From Chalara sp. BL73 (taxonomy: Eukaryota; Ascomycota; Leotiomycetes; Helotiales), in the NCBI GenBank assembly GCA_918026815.1, contig CAKJVC010000061.1, forward strand, positions 558,001-622,000: a DNA stretch of 64,000 nt, written 5' to 3'. The position numbers were made by a program, and so were the translations under genes. How positions within the stretch are numbered: position 1 is the first letter of the stretch; each line of letters starts with the position of its first letter. A model generated the notes under the pieces. That model searched no databases and was not told where the DNA came from. It worked only from the letters and a program-made list of their open reading frames with translations. Positions 45,502 through 57,130 of the stretch are shown here, one piece after another.

Positions 45502-45743
45502 CTGTAGTTGTTGTAGCTGTCAGCCTGTGGTTGCTGTAGCTGTATGTCTGTAGCTGCTGTAGCTGTCAGCCTGTAGCTGCTGTAGCTGTATGCCTGTGGT
45601 TGCTGTAGCTGTATGTCTGTAGCTGCTGTAGCTGTCAGCCTGTAGCTGCTGTAGCTGTATGCCTGTGGCTGCTGTAGCTGTATGCCTGTAGCTGTTGTAG
45701 CTATGTGCCTGCAGCTGCTGTAGTTGTATGCCTGTAGCTGCTT
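45502..45743. repeat. 23-bp minisatellite, about 10.5 copies
   Basis: Units of the type CTGTAGCTGCTGTAGCTG plus a five-base end that alternates ATGC, ATGT or TCAGC. Units 2-4 (45525-45593) are repeated exactly as units 5-7 (45594-45662), a 69-bp higher-order unit. The last units are more diverged. It lies downstream of element A. Confidence 0.95.
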
Positions 45744-45889
45744 ATAGGCGGAGCGTGCCGCTTGAAGCTTTTCAGCTTATAAGCTGTTATAATATCCGTT
45801 TTTAACCGGCTCTGGCTGTTACAGATTTACCGATTAAAATCTTTATTCGACTTAAATTGTTACACTTTTAGTTTTCTTTTAATTCAAAA

Positions 45890-46190
45890 GCTTTTACTTT
45901 ATACTAAAACCTTAAACACTCTAAAGCTTCAATTACTGTTACTGAAAGCTTATTACGGCGATCTGTAACTGTAATTTTACAAAATGAAAAAAAACGTTCT
46001 GGCTTTGTACTTATTGCAAAAATAAAAAGTAAGTTTAAAGCTATTTTACTCAAATTAAAGTATATAGCTTACTGTTCGAGTGCCAGCTACTAATTTTTTA
46101 CATTTTTAAAGTTATAATGTAGCAATAAACCGCAATATCGAGTATATTCGTCCTGGTATAAAGTAGTAAACATTTTTGCTTTTAAAAAGT
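45890..46190 (-). pseudogene. hAT transposase C-terminal relic
   Basis: On the minus strand the dimerisation domain of hAT transposases is readable: YTRYCGLL, then KNVKN, LEQ-stop-AIYFNLSKIAL, STKPERFFSF, TVTDRRNKLS and VIEALECLR. The SxxPERxFS and IEALECLK marks are typical. Stops sit where Trp or Gln codons would be. Only the last about 100 residues remain. Confidence 0.75.
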
Positions 46191-46279
46191 TTTTCTACTA
46201 ACGTTGTGTGTGTAAAAGCAAAAACAGGGCTAGTAGCCGTAGTAATAGCTTAGCTTAGAAGTTTTTCTGGGCCTGTAAG

Positions 46280-46472
46280 TGTCACGATCCTAAGGATCGC
46301 ACCAGACGCTCATTGGCTCGCTTACCATCTCGCCTAATATGGTCACGTGATCATGGTCTTTTATATTAGGGATGCCACAGCAACAGCTACACCTTTTCTC
46401 CTTAGTTTAGTATTCTCGTATTGAAGCACTTATTATACGCTTTAACAGGCTTATAGAATCGTGATCGTAACA
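46280..46472 (+). repeat. LTR of element B, copy 1 (193 bp)
   Basis: TGTCACGATC to GATCGTAACA. It is diverged from, but the same length as, the copy at 46797. About 324 bp of leader-like internal sequence follows, which is also duplicated after copy 2. Confidence 0.8.
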
Positions 46473-46796
46473 TTATACGAAACTTAATTAACTTTTATTT
46501 CTGTGAAAAAACCAAAACTACTTTTTTTTCAAGCGTGCAAAGCTTACGTTTAGCGTATTGCTTTAGCACAACTCGAAAAACTTTTACTGCTATTAATTTA
46601 CTGATTATTAATTACTAATACTGCTTATTCGCGATTTACTAAAAATAGCACGCTTTTTAAATAACGAAGCTTTAGCGTTTTAAACTAACAATAACTTTTT
46701 TAATAACAATTTACTTAACAATAACTTTTTTAAAAAGATTTTTATAACGTTCGGCTAACTAAATACAGTTTTAAAATTAATTTAATTTTTAAATTG

Positions 46797-46989
46797 TGTC
46801 ACGCTCCTCAATATCGCACTAGAGACGCCCATTGGTTCGCTTACCAGCTCGCCTATGTGGTCACGTGGTCATGGTCTTTATATCAGGGATGCCACAGCAA
46901 CAACTACACCTTTTTTCTTTAGTTTAGTATTCTTGTATTAAAGCATTTATTATACGCTTCAACAGGCTTATAAAATCGTGATCGTGACA
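46797..46989 (+). repeat. LTR of element B, copy 2 (193 bp)
   Basis: TGTCACGCTC to GATCGTGACA, in the same orientation as copy 1 and followed by the same leader (TTATACTAAAC and on). Leader plus LTR thus form a tandem duplication with a period of about 517 bp. Confidence 0.8.
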
Positions 46990-48419
46990 TTATACTAAAC
47001 TCAATTAACTTTTATTCCTGCGAAAAAACCAAAACTACTTTTTTTTCGAGCGTGCAAAACTTACACTTTGCGTATTGCTTTAGCACAACTCGAAAAATCT
47101 TTACAGTTACTAATTTACCGATAATTAATAATTGATTACCGATACCGTTTATTTGCAATTTACTAAAATAGCACGCTTTTAAATAACAAAGTTTTAGCGT
47201 TTCGAGTTAACAATAACTTTTTTAACAACAATTTACTTAACGAAAACTTTTTTAAAAACTTTTTTATAACGTTCGGCTAGCTAAATACAGCTTTAAAATT
47301 AACTCGATTTTTAAATTACAAAACTTTTTAAAATATAACAAATTTAAGTGTAAAAAACTTGTTTGCAACTGTAAAACAAACTAAATATACAATAAAAAAT
47401 TAAAAAACAAAAATTGTAAAACTAGAAAAATAAACAATAACTTTAGTTGTTACTATAGTTAACAATAAAGCAGTTATTGTATACTTAAAACGTTTTAAAG
47501 TTTTGCTAGCTGCAATTAAAATTGCTGCTAAGCTAGTTTTATTAATAAAAAAATTAATTTTAACTTTTTAATAAATAGTACTAGTTTTAAAAACTAAAAG
47601 TTTTAAATTAAAAACAAATTCGAAGTTAATGCCGACTATTTTGCTATAAAACGAGCTAAAATAAATTATTTGTATAACTGTACTAATAAAAATGCTTAAA
47701 AGCATTTATAAATTTAATATAAATTAAAATTTTTAAACAAGTTCGTTTCGGCTTAAAAAATAATTTGGCATTTATTAAATATTTATACTGACTTTTATAA
47801 AGTTTAAAACGTTCGCAACAACTATCGACAGTTTACAATAAAAAATTTATAGCTTTTTTTTGAATTTTATACTTAGTTTTTGCATTTTGCTAATATTGCT
47901 TAAATTTTTAAAAACGACTAAAAACTTGATTTGTACAATAAATTTACAATAAAACTTTAAACTGCAATTTTTTTAATACTTAATAGTTTCGATATTTATA
48001 AAGCTTTTGCTAATTAATGTTTATTGTTCGATTAAAGTTTCAAAAAAATCAAAAAACGTACTAATCGTTTTTAAAAACAAAAGTTGTATTGTTTTTAATT
48101 TTAACAATTGCAGCATCAAGCACTAAATTACTTAGCCAGCTATTTAAAGTTGCAAAAACAATTGTTACTTCGAAAATTAAATTTTTTCGGTTAGTATTTT
48201 TGTTTGCTAACGTAGCTTACTAACAGAAATATATAAATAAAGTGTGTTTTTATTGCAAAACGCTTAGTTATATTTCAAAAAACTGTTTTTAACTTTTAAA
48301 GTCAACAGTTACAACAATTAAAAAAGTGTCGAAATAGTATATTAAAAAATCGAAAAAAGCCGATTTTTAAAACAAAACTTTTTTTTAAAAATAAGTAACG
48401 TTAATATTAGTAGCGTTAA

Positions 48420-48891
48420 TGTCACGAACCGGATCCTGGGACCTGCTGAGGCCCCAAAAGAAGAGCCCCGGGACGCTCTGGCGTCCCAGGACCAGTAAGG
48501 ATCCTAAAGATGTAGGTCCCAGGATCAGCCAGTGTCCTGAGACTTTAAGTGAGTAAAAAAGCAAACGGCTTATTGACTCCTGGAAACTGCGACTATGTCA
48601 CGTAATAAAGTCTGGAGAAGTCTGGAAAAGTCTGAAAACTTTACTAAAATTTAAAAACTTTAAAAAAAAACATAAACTTCAGCTTAAGCTATAATATATA
48701 AATAATTGTAGTTTTATAGTTTAAAAAATGTGCTTAACTTGTTTTATAGTTTAGCAATATAGTTTATTTGTTATACTTGTAACGTTTTACTTTTTAGTAA
48801 AAAGCAGTGTTTAGTTTATTTTATATATACTATACTAACTAACAAGCTTTAAATTTAGCTATTTAAACTTAAAGCTACTTTGTACGTTACA
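48420..48891 (+). repeat. 5' LTR of element C
   Basis: The outer half keeps GC-rich ancestral sequence (GGATCCTGGGACC, GACGCTCTGGCGTCCC). The inner half is mutated relative to the 3' LTR (TTTACTTTTTAG against TTCACTTCCTAG). The change-over at about 200-240 bp is gradual, not abrupt. Confidence 0.9.
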
Positions 48892-51229
48892 CTTTAAACA
48901 CCGAGTTTTAAAGTAACTAAACAATATAGCACTTAACACGAAAAGCTTTTTCGCTAGTACAACAAAACAAAAAACGAAAAAAAAAGTAGTTATTTTAAAC
49001 ACTATTACTAACAAAAACAAAAACATTAAGCTTTTTAACGTCGAACTTACTAAAGTCGAAGTTTCGGAAACTTTGAAATTTTTTTTGCCGGACAAGTACT
49101 ATAAAAATAAAAAAAATCTCGAAACTTTTTTTTTTTAAATAAAAATTTATTAAAAATTCAACAACAACAAGTTTTTTTATAAAAAAGCTTACTGTTTGTT
49201 TACTGCTTTTTACTTTAAAAAAAACGCGGCTAAATAAGTTATACTGCTTTTGAAAAACTATTTCTAGTATAACGAAAATATCGACAAATGTATAGCAGCT
49301 ATTAAAATAGCGTTAAAAAAATAGTCGAAGTTTAAAAAAGCAATTAAAACAGTATTCAAAAACATAAATAAAAAAAAAACCGCCGAACAATACTTGTATA
49401 GTTTGCAGTAAACAAAAACGACTATCGTTTATACTACAAAATTTAAAAAACATACTGTTTAAACCGGCTGAAACGTATAAGCTTTAATTAGCTATTATAT
49501 AAAAAAACTTAAAGTTTATATTTAAGCTGAACTCGCCCGAATAAACAATTTTACAAATATAAAATTATTAATCGAAATGTTCGTGTTAATAAACAACAAA
49601 ATTAGCGATTTTTACAAAAATCAAAAATTTATAAAAAAACGCCGGTACTACAAAAACAAAAAAAAAAAAGCGTAACTTAAAAAAAAAGCTAAACTGTTAG
49701 CTAAAGCTTATAAAGCTAAACGCTACAAAAAAAAAGTTTATATTTAAAAAAGAAATACAGCACAAAAAAAAAAACAAGCTGTATTACACTTGCAGCAAAA
49801 AAAAGCATATAGCTTTGTTTTACAAAAAAAACAACAGTAAAAAACAGGCTAATACTACTCAGGTTAAAAAAGCTTGTGTAAAAAAACGTGTAAAAAAATA
49901 TAAAGCACGAAAAAATTTTTATAAGTTTTTTAAAAAAAAGCTCGAAAATATAAAAATAGCAATACAGTTTTTAAAGCTCGGCTTTTTTACTTCGAGAACT
50001 ATAAGTTTAATACTAGCACTAAAACTATACCCGAAAATTAGTAAAAAATAAAAATTAGCTTTGTTCGAAAAAAAAACTAAAGTATAGTTTTTTCTGACAA
50101 ATGTAAAAAAACTTAACTATTAAAAAAAACCGCAAAAAAAAAGCATAAACACGAAATTTTTTAACATAAAAACCGAAGTTATATATAAAAACGAACGCTG
50201 CGTAGTGTTTAAGCTAGCGAATAAAAAAACTATCGAAAAATATACAGCCAAAAAAAAGCTTTTAAAACTAAAACAGCACTTAAAAAAAAGTAACATTTAA
50301 AAAATAATAGTTAAACAAAAAAAACGCTGCTTTTAGTATAAAATAACTAAAAACTTTAACTACAAAATGTTTACAAAAAATAAAAAACGAAAACTTAGCT
50401 ATTTAGAAAAAAATAAGCTTTACAAGCTAATAAAAAAAAAAGCTCGATTATAAAATATAACTAAACGCTATATACAACAACGTTATTTAAAAACAAAAAC
50501 TAAAACAAGCAGCAGTTACGTTAAAACTGTACTAGTTTAAAAAAAAAGTAAAGCTTAAAAATAAAAGCATTAAAATTATAATTAATACTAAAACAATAAG
50601 CACGTATATTAACATAAAGTATATTTAAAAAAAAGCTATTAAAACTATATATAAAAAAAAACTGTATTAAGTAACAGCAATAAATAAAAAAAACGTCGGC
50701 ATAAATAAATAAGTTAAAAAAAAACTTTTGCTTATAAAAATAGTTATATTAAAAAAGCACACCAAAAAAATAATATTAAACGTTATGCTAATCGAAAAAT
50801 ATAACGTTATTTTCGAAACTTTTTAAATTAAAAAACACAATTTAAATATAAACTAAACAAATAACAATATTTAGTTTAATAAATGCACTTGTATAAAAAG
50901 TAATTTACAAAACACGCATAGCAGAAAAAAAGCTAGCGTTGCTTTTTTTAAACTAAAACTTCGAAAGTTTAAAAGTTTAATACAGCAAAATATAAAAAAT
51001 GCGTTTAACTAAATACTTGTACTATATAAAAAATTTTTACGACTGTTTAAAAACTTATAAAACATGCGTGTTTTGTTAAAATACTAGCCGTAAAATTACG
51101 AAATTAATTTAAAAAAAAAAAAAGCCGCTTTTTGAAAAACTAAAACTTTACAACTTACAAACTTTAAAAACATTTAAAAAACATATAAAAAAAACAGCGA
51201 AAAAAAAATAAATTAAAAAGTTTAAATCG

Positions 51230-53842
51230 TTAACAGTATCGAATATACTATTAGCACGTAAAAAAAAAAAAACAAAAAAAACAAAAAAAAAACTTTGCGT
51301 AAATTATCGTAACTTAAACAACGTTACAATAAAAAATGTATATTTTATATTTAACAGCTAATATTTGCGAAACAGTTTAGCTAAAACAAAAATATTTATT
51401 AAACTTAATTAAAAAAGCTTGTTCGCTTTAATACGAATTAAAAAAAGTTATAAATAAAAAACGGCTTTTATACTATTTTCGAAACTATAAAAATACATAG
51501 TTATATTTTTCAGTTTAACTAACGTTTTAGTTATATGCTAAAAGCAAAACGAAAATATACTAAAAATTTTTTTGTAAAAAACTGTTGTATACTATTTTGA
51601 CGACATTTTGATTTTTTCGAGAAAGCCGGAAAAGCACGAAAAGCATATAAAACTAGTTATAAAAAAGTTTGCTTAAATAAACTTTCGCTTAAAGCTATCG
51701 AAATGCAAGTTTAGCGTTACTAAAGTAAACTTTTTAAAATACATTGTTAAAGCAAAATATTTTGCGATTAATTTTATTAAAATCAAGAATATTCAAAAAT
51801 AAAAGTTATTACGTAGCGTTAAAAACGTATAATTATTTTTAAAATTTGCTAATTTTTACCGGCAGTTTATTAAAAAGTACTTAAAGCTTGCACATTTTTT
51901 AACGCAACTAATTAAAAAAAACATACTTTTTAAATAAAAAATAAACTAAAAAACAGTTTTTAAAAAAATTAAAAACAAGTTCGCTAAAAAACTTATTTTT
52001 AAATACTACAACAACGAAAAAACAAATATAATAAAAACCGACGTTTTTAATACTACAATAAAAACAATATACTTTTAAAAAAATAATAACAGCAAACTAC
52101 ATTTCGTTGTTTATTTTTTAAAAACTATATTATTAGCAAAACAAAATTACAATATATACAAAAAAAAACTATTTGCAATCGTAAAAACATTTAAGCATTA
52201 GCGCATTTACTTGCAAAAAACTAAGTTTTCGGTTATTATTTATACCGACTATATAAATTTTCGAATTTTTACTACTATTAAAGTTTTAAAAAACAAAAAG
52301 CTAGTTAAATAAACAAAAAAACTAGTCGAATTCGATTTAATTATTAAGCATATTAGCAAAACGAACAACGCAAAAGCCGACACGTTTAACAAAAAACTAA
52401 AGTACAAAAATTTTAAAGTATACAAAAAAACAGTTTTGTTTCGAATATTTAAAAACGAAAACTTTGTTTTTAATATTAAAAAAATTGCAGCTATTATAAA
52501 ACACGACTTTAGCGAACTATAGCTAGCACGTTTTAAAAATAGCGCAAAAAGAAATTTTAGCGTATAGCGTATGCTAAAACTTATTTTACAAAAAAACAAA
52601 AAAAACAATAAAATTTTACAACAAAAAAGTACAAAAAAACTGTATATATTAAAAAAAATCAAAAAAAGCTTTGTTAAAAAACAACACGACTTTTTTGTAC
52701 ACAAACACTAAAAAATTAAAAAAACTTATAAAAAAATTGCAAAAACTTTTTAGTGTTTAAAACTGAAAACTATAGTAAAAATAGTAGTTAGCGATTGTAA
52801 TACTTGTATTAAAAACAAAGTTTTGCGCTAAGCTTTTTATAAACAAATACAAACAATTTCGATACTATTTACACTATAAAAATTAATATTTTAAAATTTT
52901 ATTGTTAAACTTTCGAAGTTTAAAAATTTAGTAACAAAAGTAAAATACGATTTTATTTTAGTTATAGTAAAAAAACTAACAAAATATGTAATACTCGTTT
53001 TATACTACAAATTAAGTACAGCAAAAAACTTTGTATATACTTTTTTTAAAAAAGTAATTGTTTTGTACAAACTACTAAAAAAAATTATATTAAACAAAAA
53101 CAAACTTTTTACATTTAAATTCTAAACAAGCTTTATAGCGCAGCTAAACGCTAAAAAAAAATTATTTACGTTTTTTTACTTACAAACAAATAGCTAAACG
53201 AAAAAAATAAATCAAATAGTAAAAACATACTTGAAATGCTATATTAACTATAAACAAAACAACTAAGTTTAACTGTTGCTACTTGTACAGTTCGCATATA
53301 ACAGTTTAACTACAAAAACAACATTAGTTTTACTATTTTTCGCTAACTATAGTTACAAGCTAGTAGTATATAAAAAACCAAGAATTACGAACATTAACAA
53401 TAAATATACTCGCGTTAAAGTTTAAAATATTAAAAAACTGCACAAAAAACTAACAAAAAACTTGCAGTTTGTAACAAAAAAAAACGTTTACTATTATAAC
53501 AAAAAACGTAGTTAAAAACTTATTTTCGAAAAAAAAAAAAAAGTTTATTTGCTTAAAAAAAACATTAACACTAAAAAACCGAGTAACAAACTAAACTACA
53601 AAAAATTAAAACTATACAAAATTAAAAAAGTCAGAAAACTTTTAAACTACAAATTGGATTTATTTAAAAACATAAATATTTATTTAGTATTTTACGTATT
53701 TTTGCTTAAAAAAGCACTATTAAACGCTTTACTAGCATTAAACACTAAATTTTTTTTAGTTAATCCGAACGCTGAATATAAAATAAAACAAATTCTAAAC
53801 TGCAAATATATTAAAACACAAGTTGAGTATTTCGTTAAATAA
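51230..53842 (+). pseudogene. pol relic of element C
   Basis: CVNYRNLNNVTIKNVY near 51295 and AKTKIFIKLN near 51385 are reverse transcriptase. FDDILIFSRK near 51600 keeps both catalytic Asp residues. KCKFSVTKVNFLKYIV follows. Integrase pieces lie near 52700-53340. The C-terminal chromodomain reads NAEYKIKQILNCKYIKTQ near 53780. Frames are broken by many TAA and TAG. Confidence 0.75.
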
Positions 53843-53934
53843 AAAAACTACTTATACTTAGAAAATACATAAAAACTTAAAAACAACTTTAATTGCTTTG
53901 AATTGTTAGCAAAGTTTTATTAACAAAATTCTGA

Positions 53935-54525
53935 TTTGTTTAAAAAAAGTTTAAAAAACTAAAAAATCCTGCTAAGAAATCGTTATAAAATTCGCTAGCG
54001 ACAAAAGCGACGCTAATAGCAGCAGCTTGCTTTTGCTTTTCGTTTTTTTTTGCTTCAGCTTTTTTTTTTTTTTTTTTTCGGCAGCATTTAGCTTTTCTAA
54101 ATAGCAAAAACTATAACGAGCTATTTTTTTTCGACGTTTTTTAACGAATGCTTTTTGTTTTTTTAAGCGAAGAATTTTAACTATAGCAGTTTTTTTTTTT
54201 TCGTTTAGTTTTTCGAGCTAACGATCGATAGCTACTTAGTCGGCCGAGCGGAGTACTTGAAAATTTTACTTGTTTGTTAAAAAAATTTTCACGTCGCAAA
54301 AACATTTTACTTGTATATACTCTGAACACTTCGCCGAACGCTTTTTTTTTAAATCAGCAACGCATTTTAAATTTTTTTTTTTACACCGAATACACAAAAA
54401 CATTTTTTCGCCGACAAACTCGATAAAATCAGCCAATTCAAATTTTTTACAAATTTTTTTTTCAAATAAATTTTTACTACGATTTTTAATTCTGCTCGTA
54501 CGCTAAAGTAGCATAGTAAAAAAAA
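53935..54525 (-). pseudogene. Antisense accessory frame of element C
   Basis: In the same place and orientation as the antisense frame of element A. After a basic segment it reads LADFIEFVGEKMFLCIRC, KKKNLKC, then KKKRSAKCSEY with a Cys-to-Tyr change, then KCFC. This is again a CX2CX6C half-cluster followed by a second cysteine group. A Lys/Ala-rich helical stretch (LNEKKKKTAIVKILRLKK) and an acidic/aromatic tail follow. Stops are fewer than in pol. Confidence 0.55.
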
Positions 54526-54602
54526 AAAAAGCTATGTTTTTCGCGCGAGATTTTTTTACTTGTATTTAAGCGTAAAAACATGCTAAAACGGAAAAAGAAT
54601 AG

Positions 54603-55074
54603 TATTACGAACCGGATTTTGAAACTTGCTAAAACTTCAGAAAAAGAGTTTCGGAACGTTTTAGCGTTTCAGGACTAGTAGAAATCCTAAAAATGTAAGT
54701 CTTAGAATCAGCTAGTGTTTTAAGACTTTAAGTAAGTAAAAAAGCAGACGGCTTATTAACTCCTGGAAACTGCGACTATATTACGTAATAAAGTTTGAAA
54801 AAGTCTGGAGAAGTTTAAAAACTTTACTAAAATCTAAAAACTTCAGAAAAAAACATAAACTTCAGCTTAAGCTATAATATATAAATAATCGTAGTTTTAT
54901 AGTTTAAGAAATGTGTTTAACTTGCTTTATAGTTTAGCAATATAGTTTATTTGTTATACTTGTAACGTTTCACTTCCTAGTGAGAAGCAGTGTCTAGTCT
55001 ATTTCATATATACTATACCAACCAACAAGCCCCAGGCCCAGCTACCTAGGCCTAAGGCTACCCCGTACGTTACA
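54603..55074 (+). repeat. 3' LTR of element C
   Basis: The inner first half is mutated (GGATTTTGAAACTTGC against GGATCCTGGGACCTGC), including TG to TA at the very start. The outer half is GC-rich and clean (CCCCAGGCCCAGCTACC). Confidence 0.9.
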
Positions 55075-56408
55075 GTTAATTTAAGTTAATTGTTTAAAAA
55101 ACATTTTTTTTTTACGTAATTAGTTAAAATAAAATTAACATTTAAACTATAATATTTATTAATACAAAAACAAACAGTTTATTATTTATTAATATAAACT
55201 TTACTAATTTAATTTACAAACATTTAAATACTAGTTTATATGCTTTTTCGATATTTAGTATTATACATAAATATAATAGTAAAAGCAATACTACTTTTTT
55301 TTATATTTTTGTTATTAATTTAATAATAAATTAACATTTTCAAAAAAAAAAAGCTAATATTCGTTATTAAACTAAAAAACAAAAATATAATATTAAATAA
55401 AAAATAAACAGTTTAAAATAAAAATTTTATTAATTGCGAAAATTATCGATTAATATAGCCAGAAAATAAACTTACTAATTAAACTTAAAACCGAATTATT
55501 ACAATTAAACAAAAAAAAAAAATTATAAAGTTTAATTCGGTATACTAGTTAAATATTACTCGGCAAAATTAGTTATACAAAAATTTCTAAAAATCGAAAA
55601 AATTATTGTAATAATCGAGCGTTAGCTTATAGCAAAAAAATCAACAAAAGTAATATAAAGTAATAAAAAGCGAATTAAAAAGCTAACGATTTATAACAAC
55701 TTGTAAATATTAATTTATTTAATTTTCGAAGCAAAAACTAACTATCGATATTTGCAGCGTTTTTGTTGTTAAATTTTATACTAGTTTACAGCAGAAAAAA
55801 AACGTGCTTTTTATTACTAGTTTGTATAAAATCGACAAAATTTTAAAAAAATACAAAATTATTAAACTCGAGTTTAACAAACAATAAACTAAAAAAACAA
55901 AAATACAATAATTGCAACGTATTTTGCCGAAAAAATATTAATACTATACTAACGTTTTTTTAAAAATAGCTTTTAATAAACTGTTGTTTTATTGACTATA
56001 TAATTATAAAATTAAGCTTAAAAATTTAAACAACAAAAAAAGCTTAAACTACAATTCGTTACGTTAACAGTTTACGCAAAAACTAAAAGAAATTAAGCGA
56101 TTTTTAATTAAAAACTTAAACAAAAAATTTATAAAAACTAGTTAAACACTTTTTGTTGTTTTTGTGTTATTTGTATAAAAGTTTAATAAAAATTTACAGT
56201 TTTATATCGATTTTTATAAATTAAACAATTTTACAAAAAAAACCGTTATTTGTTATTACTAATCGAAAAAACGTTAGTTCGAAATTTAAAAGCTAAAATT
56301 TTTACTAAATTAAATATTAAACAAACGTTTTACAAAATTTGTATAAATTTTAATTTAAAAAAGTTAACAACGTTTTGTACGCAATACAAAGTTTATAAAT
56401 GTAAAGTT

Positions 56409-56787
56409 TGTTGGTAAGGTAGGTACGTGATAATAGAAGCTAATAGTAATAGCTATACGGATTCGCTAATAGAAAGCTGTATTGACTTTGACTTGTATTG
56501 ATTGACTTTGAATGACTTGTTCTATTTACAAAGGAGCGGACAGGCTTATTTATACCCTATTGTGCTCTACTAGCGTGAGTCATAGCTTACGCGTCCTTAG
56601 AATTGATTTCTAATAAAAAGAATCGAAAAGATTTAAATCAAATTCGATTTGTAATAAAGTGGCGAATATGACTCATGTGGCAAATATGACTCATAGCAAA
56701 TATGACTCATAGCAAATATGACTCATGTGGCGAATATAGATACTATCACCTAATATTACGTAATGTTGGATTACGAAATAATCAACA
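56409..56787 (+). repeat. Solo LTR D (379 bp) inside element B reverse transcriptase
   Basis: TGTTGGTAAGG to AATCAACA with a TGTTG/CAACA terminal pair and exact 5-bp flanks AAGTT at 56404-56408 and 56788-56792. It splits the reverse transcriptase frame of element B cleanly. Its base composition is normal, so it arrived after B was mutated, or escaped mutation. The internal part was lost by LTR-LTR recombination. Confidence 0.92.
56576..56725. promoter_or_regulatory. Cluster of five AP-1/Gcn4-type boxes in solo LTR D
   Basis: TGACTCA occurs at 56669, 56687, 56703 and 56719 (spacing 18, 16, 16) and inverted at 56576. This is the consensus of Gcn4/CPC-1 and other bZIP factors. The four direct copies are part of a short tandem repeat (AGCAAATATGACTCAT). 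It suggests that the parent retrotransposon responds to amino-acid starvation or oxidative stress. Not tested. Confidence 0.65.
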
Positions 56788-57130
56788 AAGTTTTATTCGA
56801 AAAATTAACTAATAAATTTACTATATATTAGCATTATATAAATAACGTTTTATTTAACTATTTCGACGTATTTTATACAGTATATTTAAATAATATTTTA
56901 ATTTATTTTTTAAATTTTTGCAAATACAAACAATATATATTATTATTATTATTATTCCTTTTAACGTGCTGTATCAGTCGAGGACTATGTAGCACGGCTA
57001 GCGCCTAGGCGCTAGCGTTCCTATCTAGTTTATATACAAGCAATAGTGGTAGTCAATCTATTCCAGTGAATGTTGAGGGTCTAGCCCTGATTGTAGCAAA
57101 TAGCAAAACAAATGAAATCGTAGCGAACGT

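Larger units (their letters stand above)
48420..55074 (+). mobile_element. Element C: full-length Ty3-type chromovirus, 6655 bp, mutated
   Basis: It has 472-bp LTRs at both ends and the 5-bp target duplication GTTAA at 48415-48419 and 55075-55079, so it inserted into already present element B sequence. A polypurine tract (GGAAAAAGAATAG) precedes the 3' LTR and matches that of element A. The interior is almost all A/T with stops everywhere. Pol and chromodomain run in plus orientation and there is an antisense accessory frame, as in A, so A and C are related families with different LTRs. Confidence 0.92.
46280..56939 (+). mobile_element. Element B: Ty3-type element, mutated, interrupted by C, D and a LINE
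   Basis: Plus-strand internal sequence runs 46990-48419, resumes at 55075 after element C, and shows a reverse transcriptase at about 56100-56400 (FLIKNLNKKFIKTS, DFYKLNNFTKK). The enzyme is split by solo LTR D. Removing D and one copy of its TSD joins KCKV to LFEKLTNKF and then YINNVLFNYFDVFYTVYLNN. The frame ends at about 56939, where the LINE begins, and no 3' LTR is seen. 47340-48419 and 55075-56100 are A/T-rich mutated internal sequence without readable domains. Confidence 0.75.

Noticed and set aside
45502..45743. CRISPR-like array
   Set aside because: Units abut without spacers, so it is a minisatellite; the genome is eukaryotic.
52249..52704. 151-codon minus-strand frame
   Set aside because: It lies opposite element C pol and is open only because mutation removed C and G; the product is a Phe/Leu/Lys-rich artefact.
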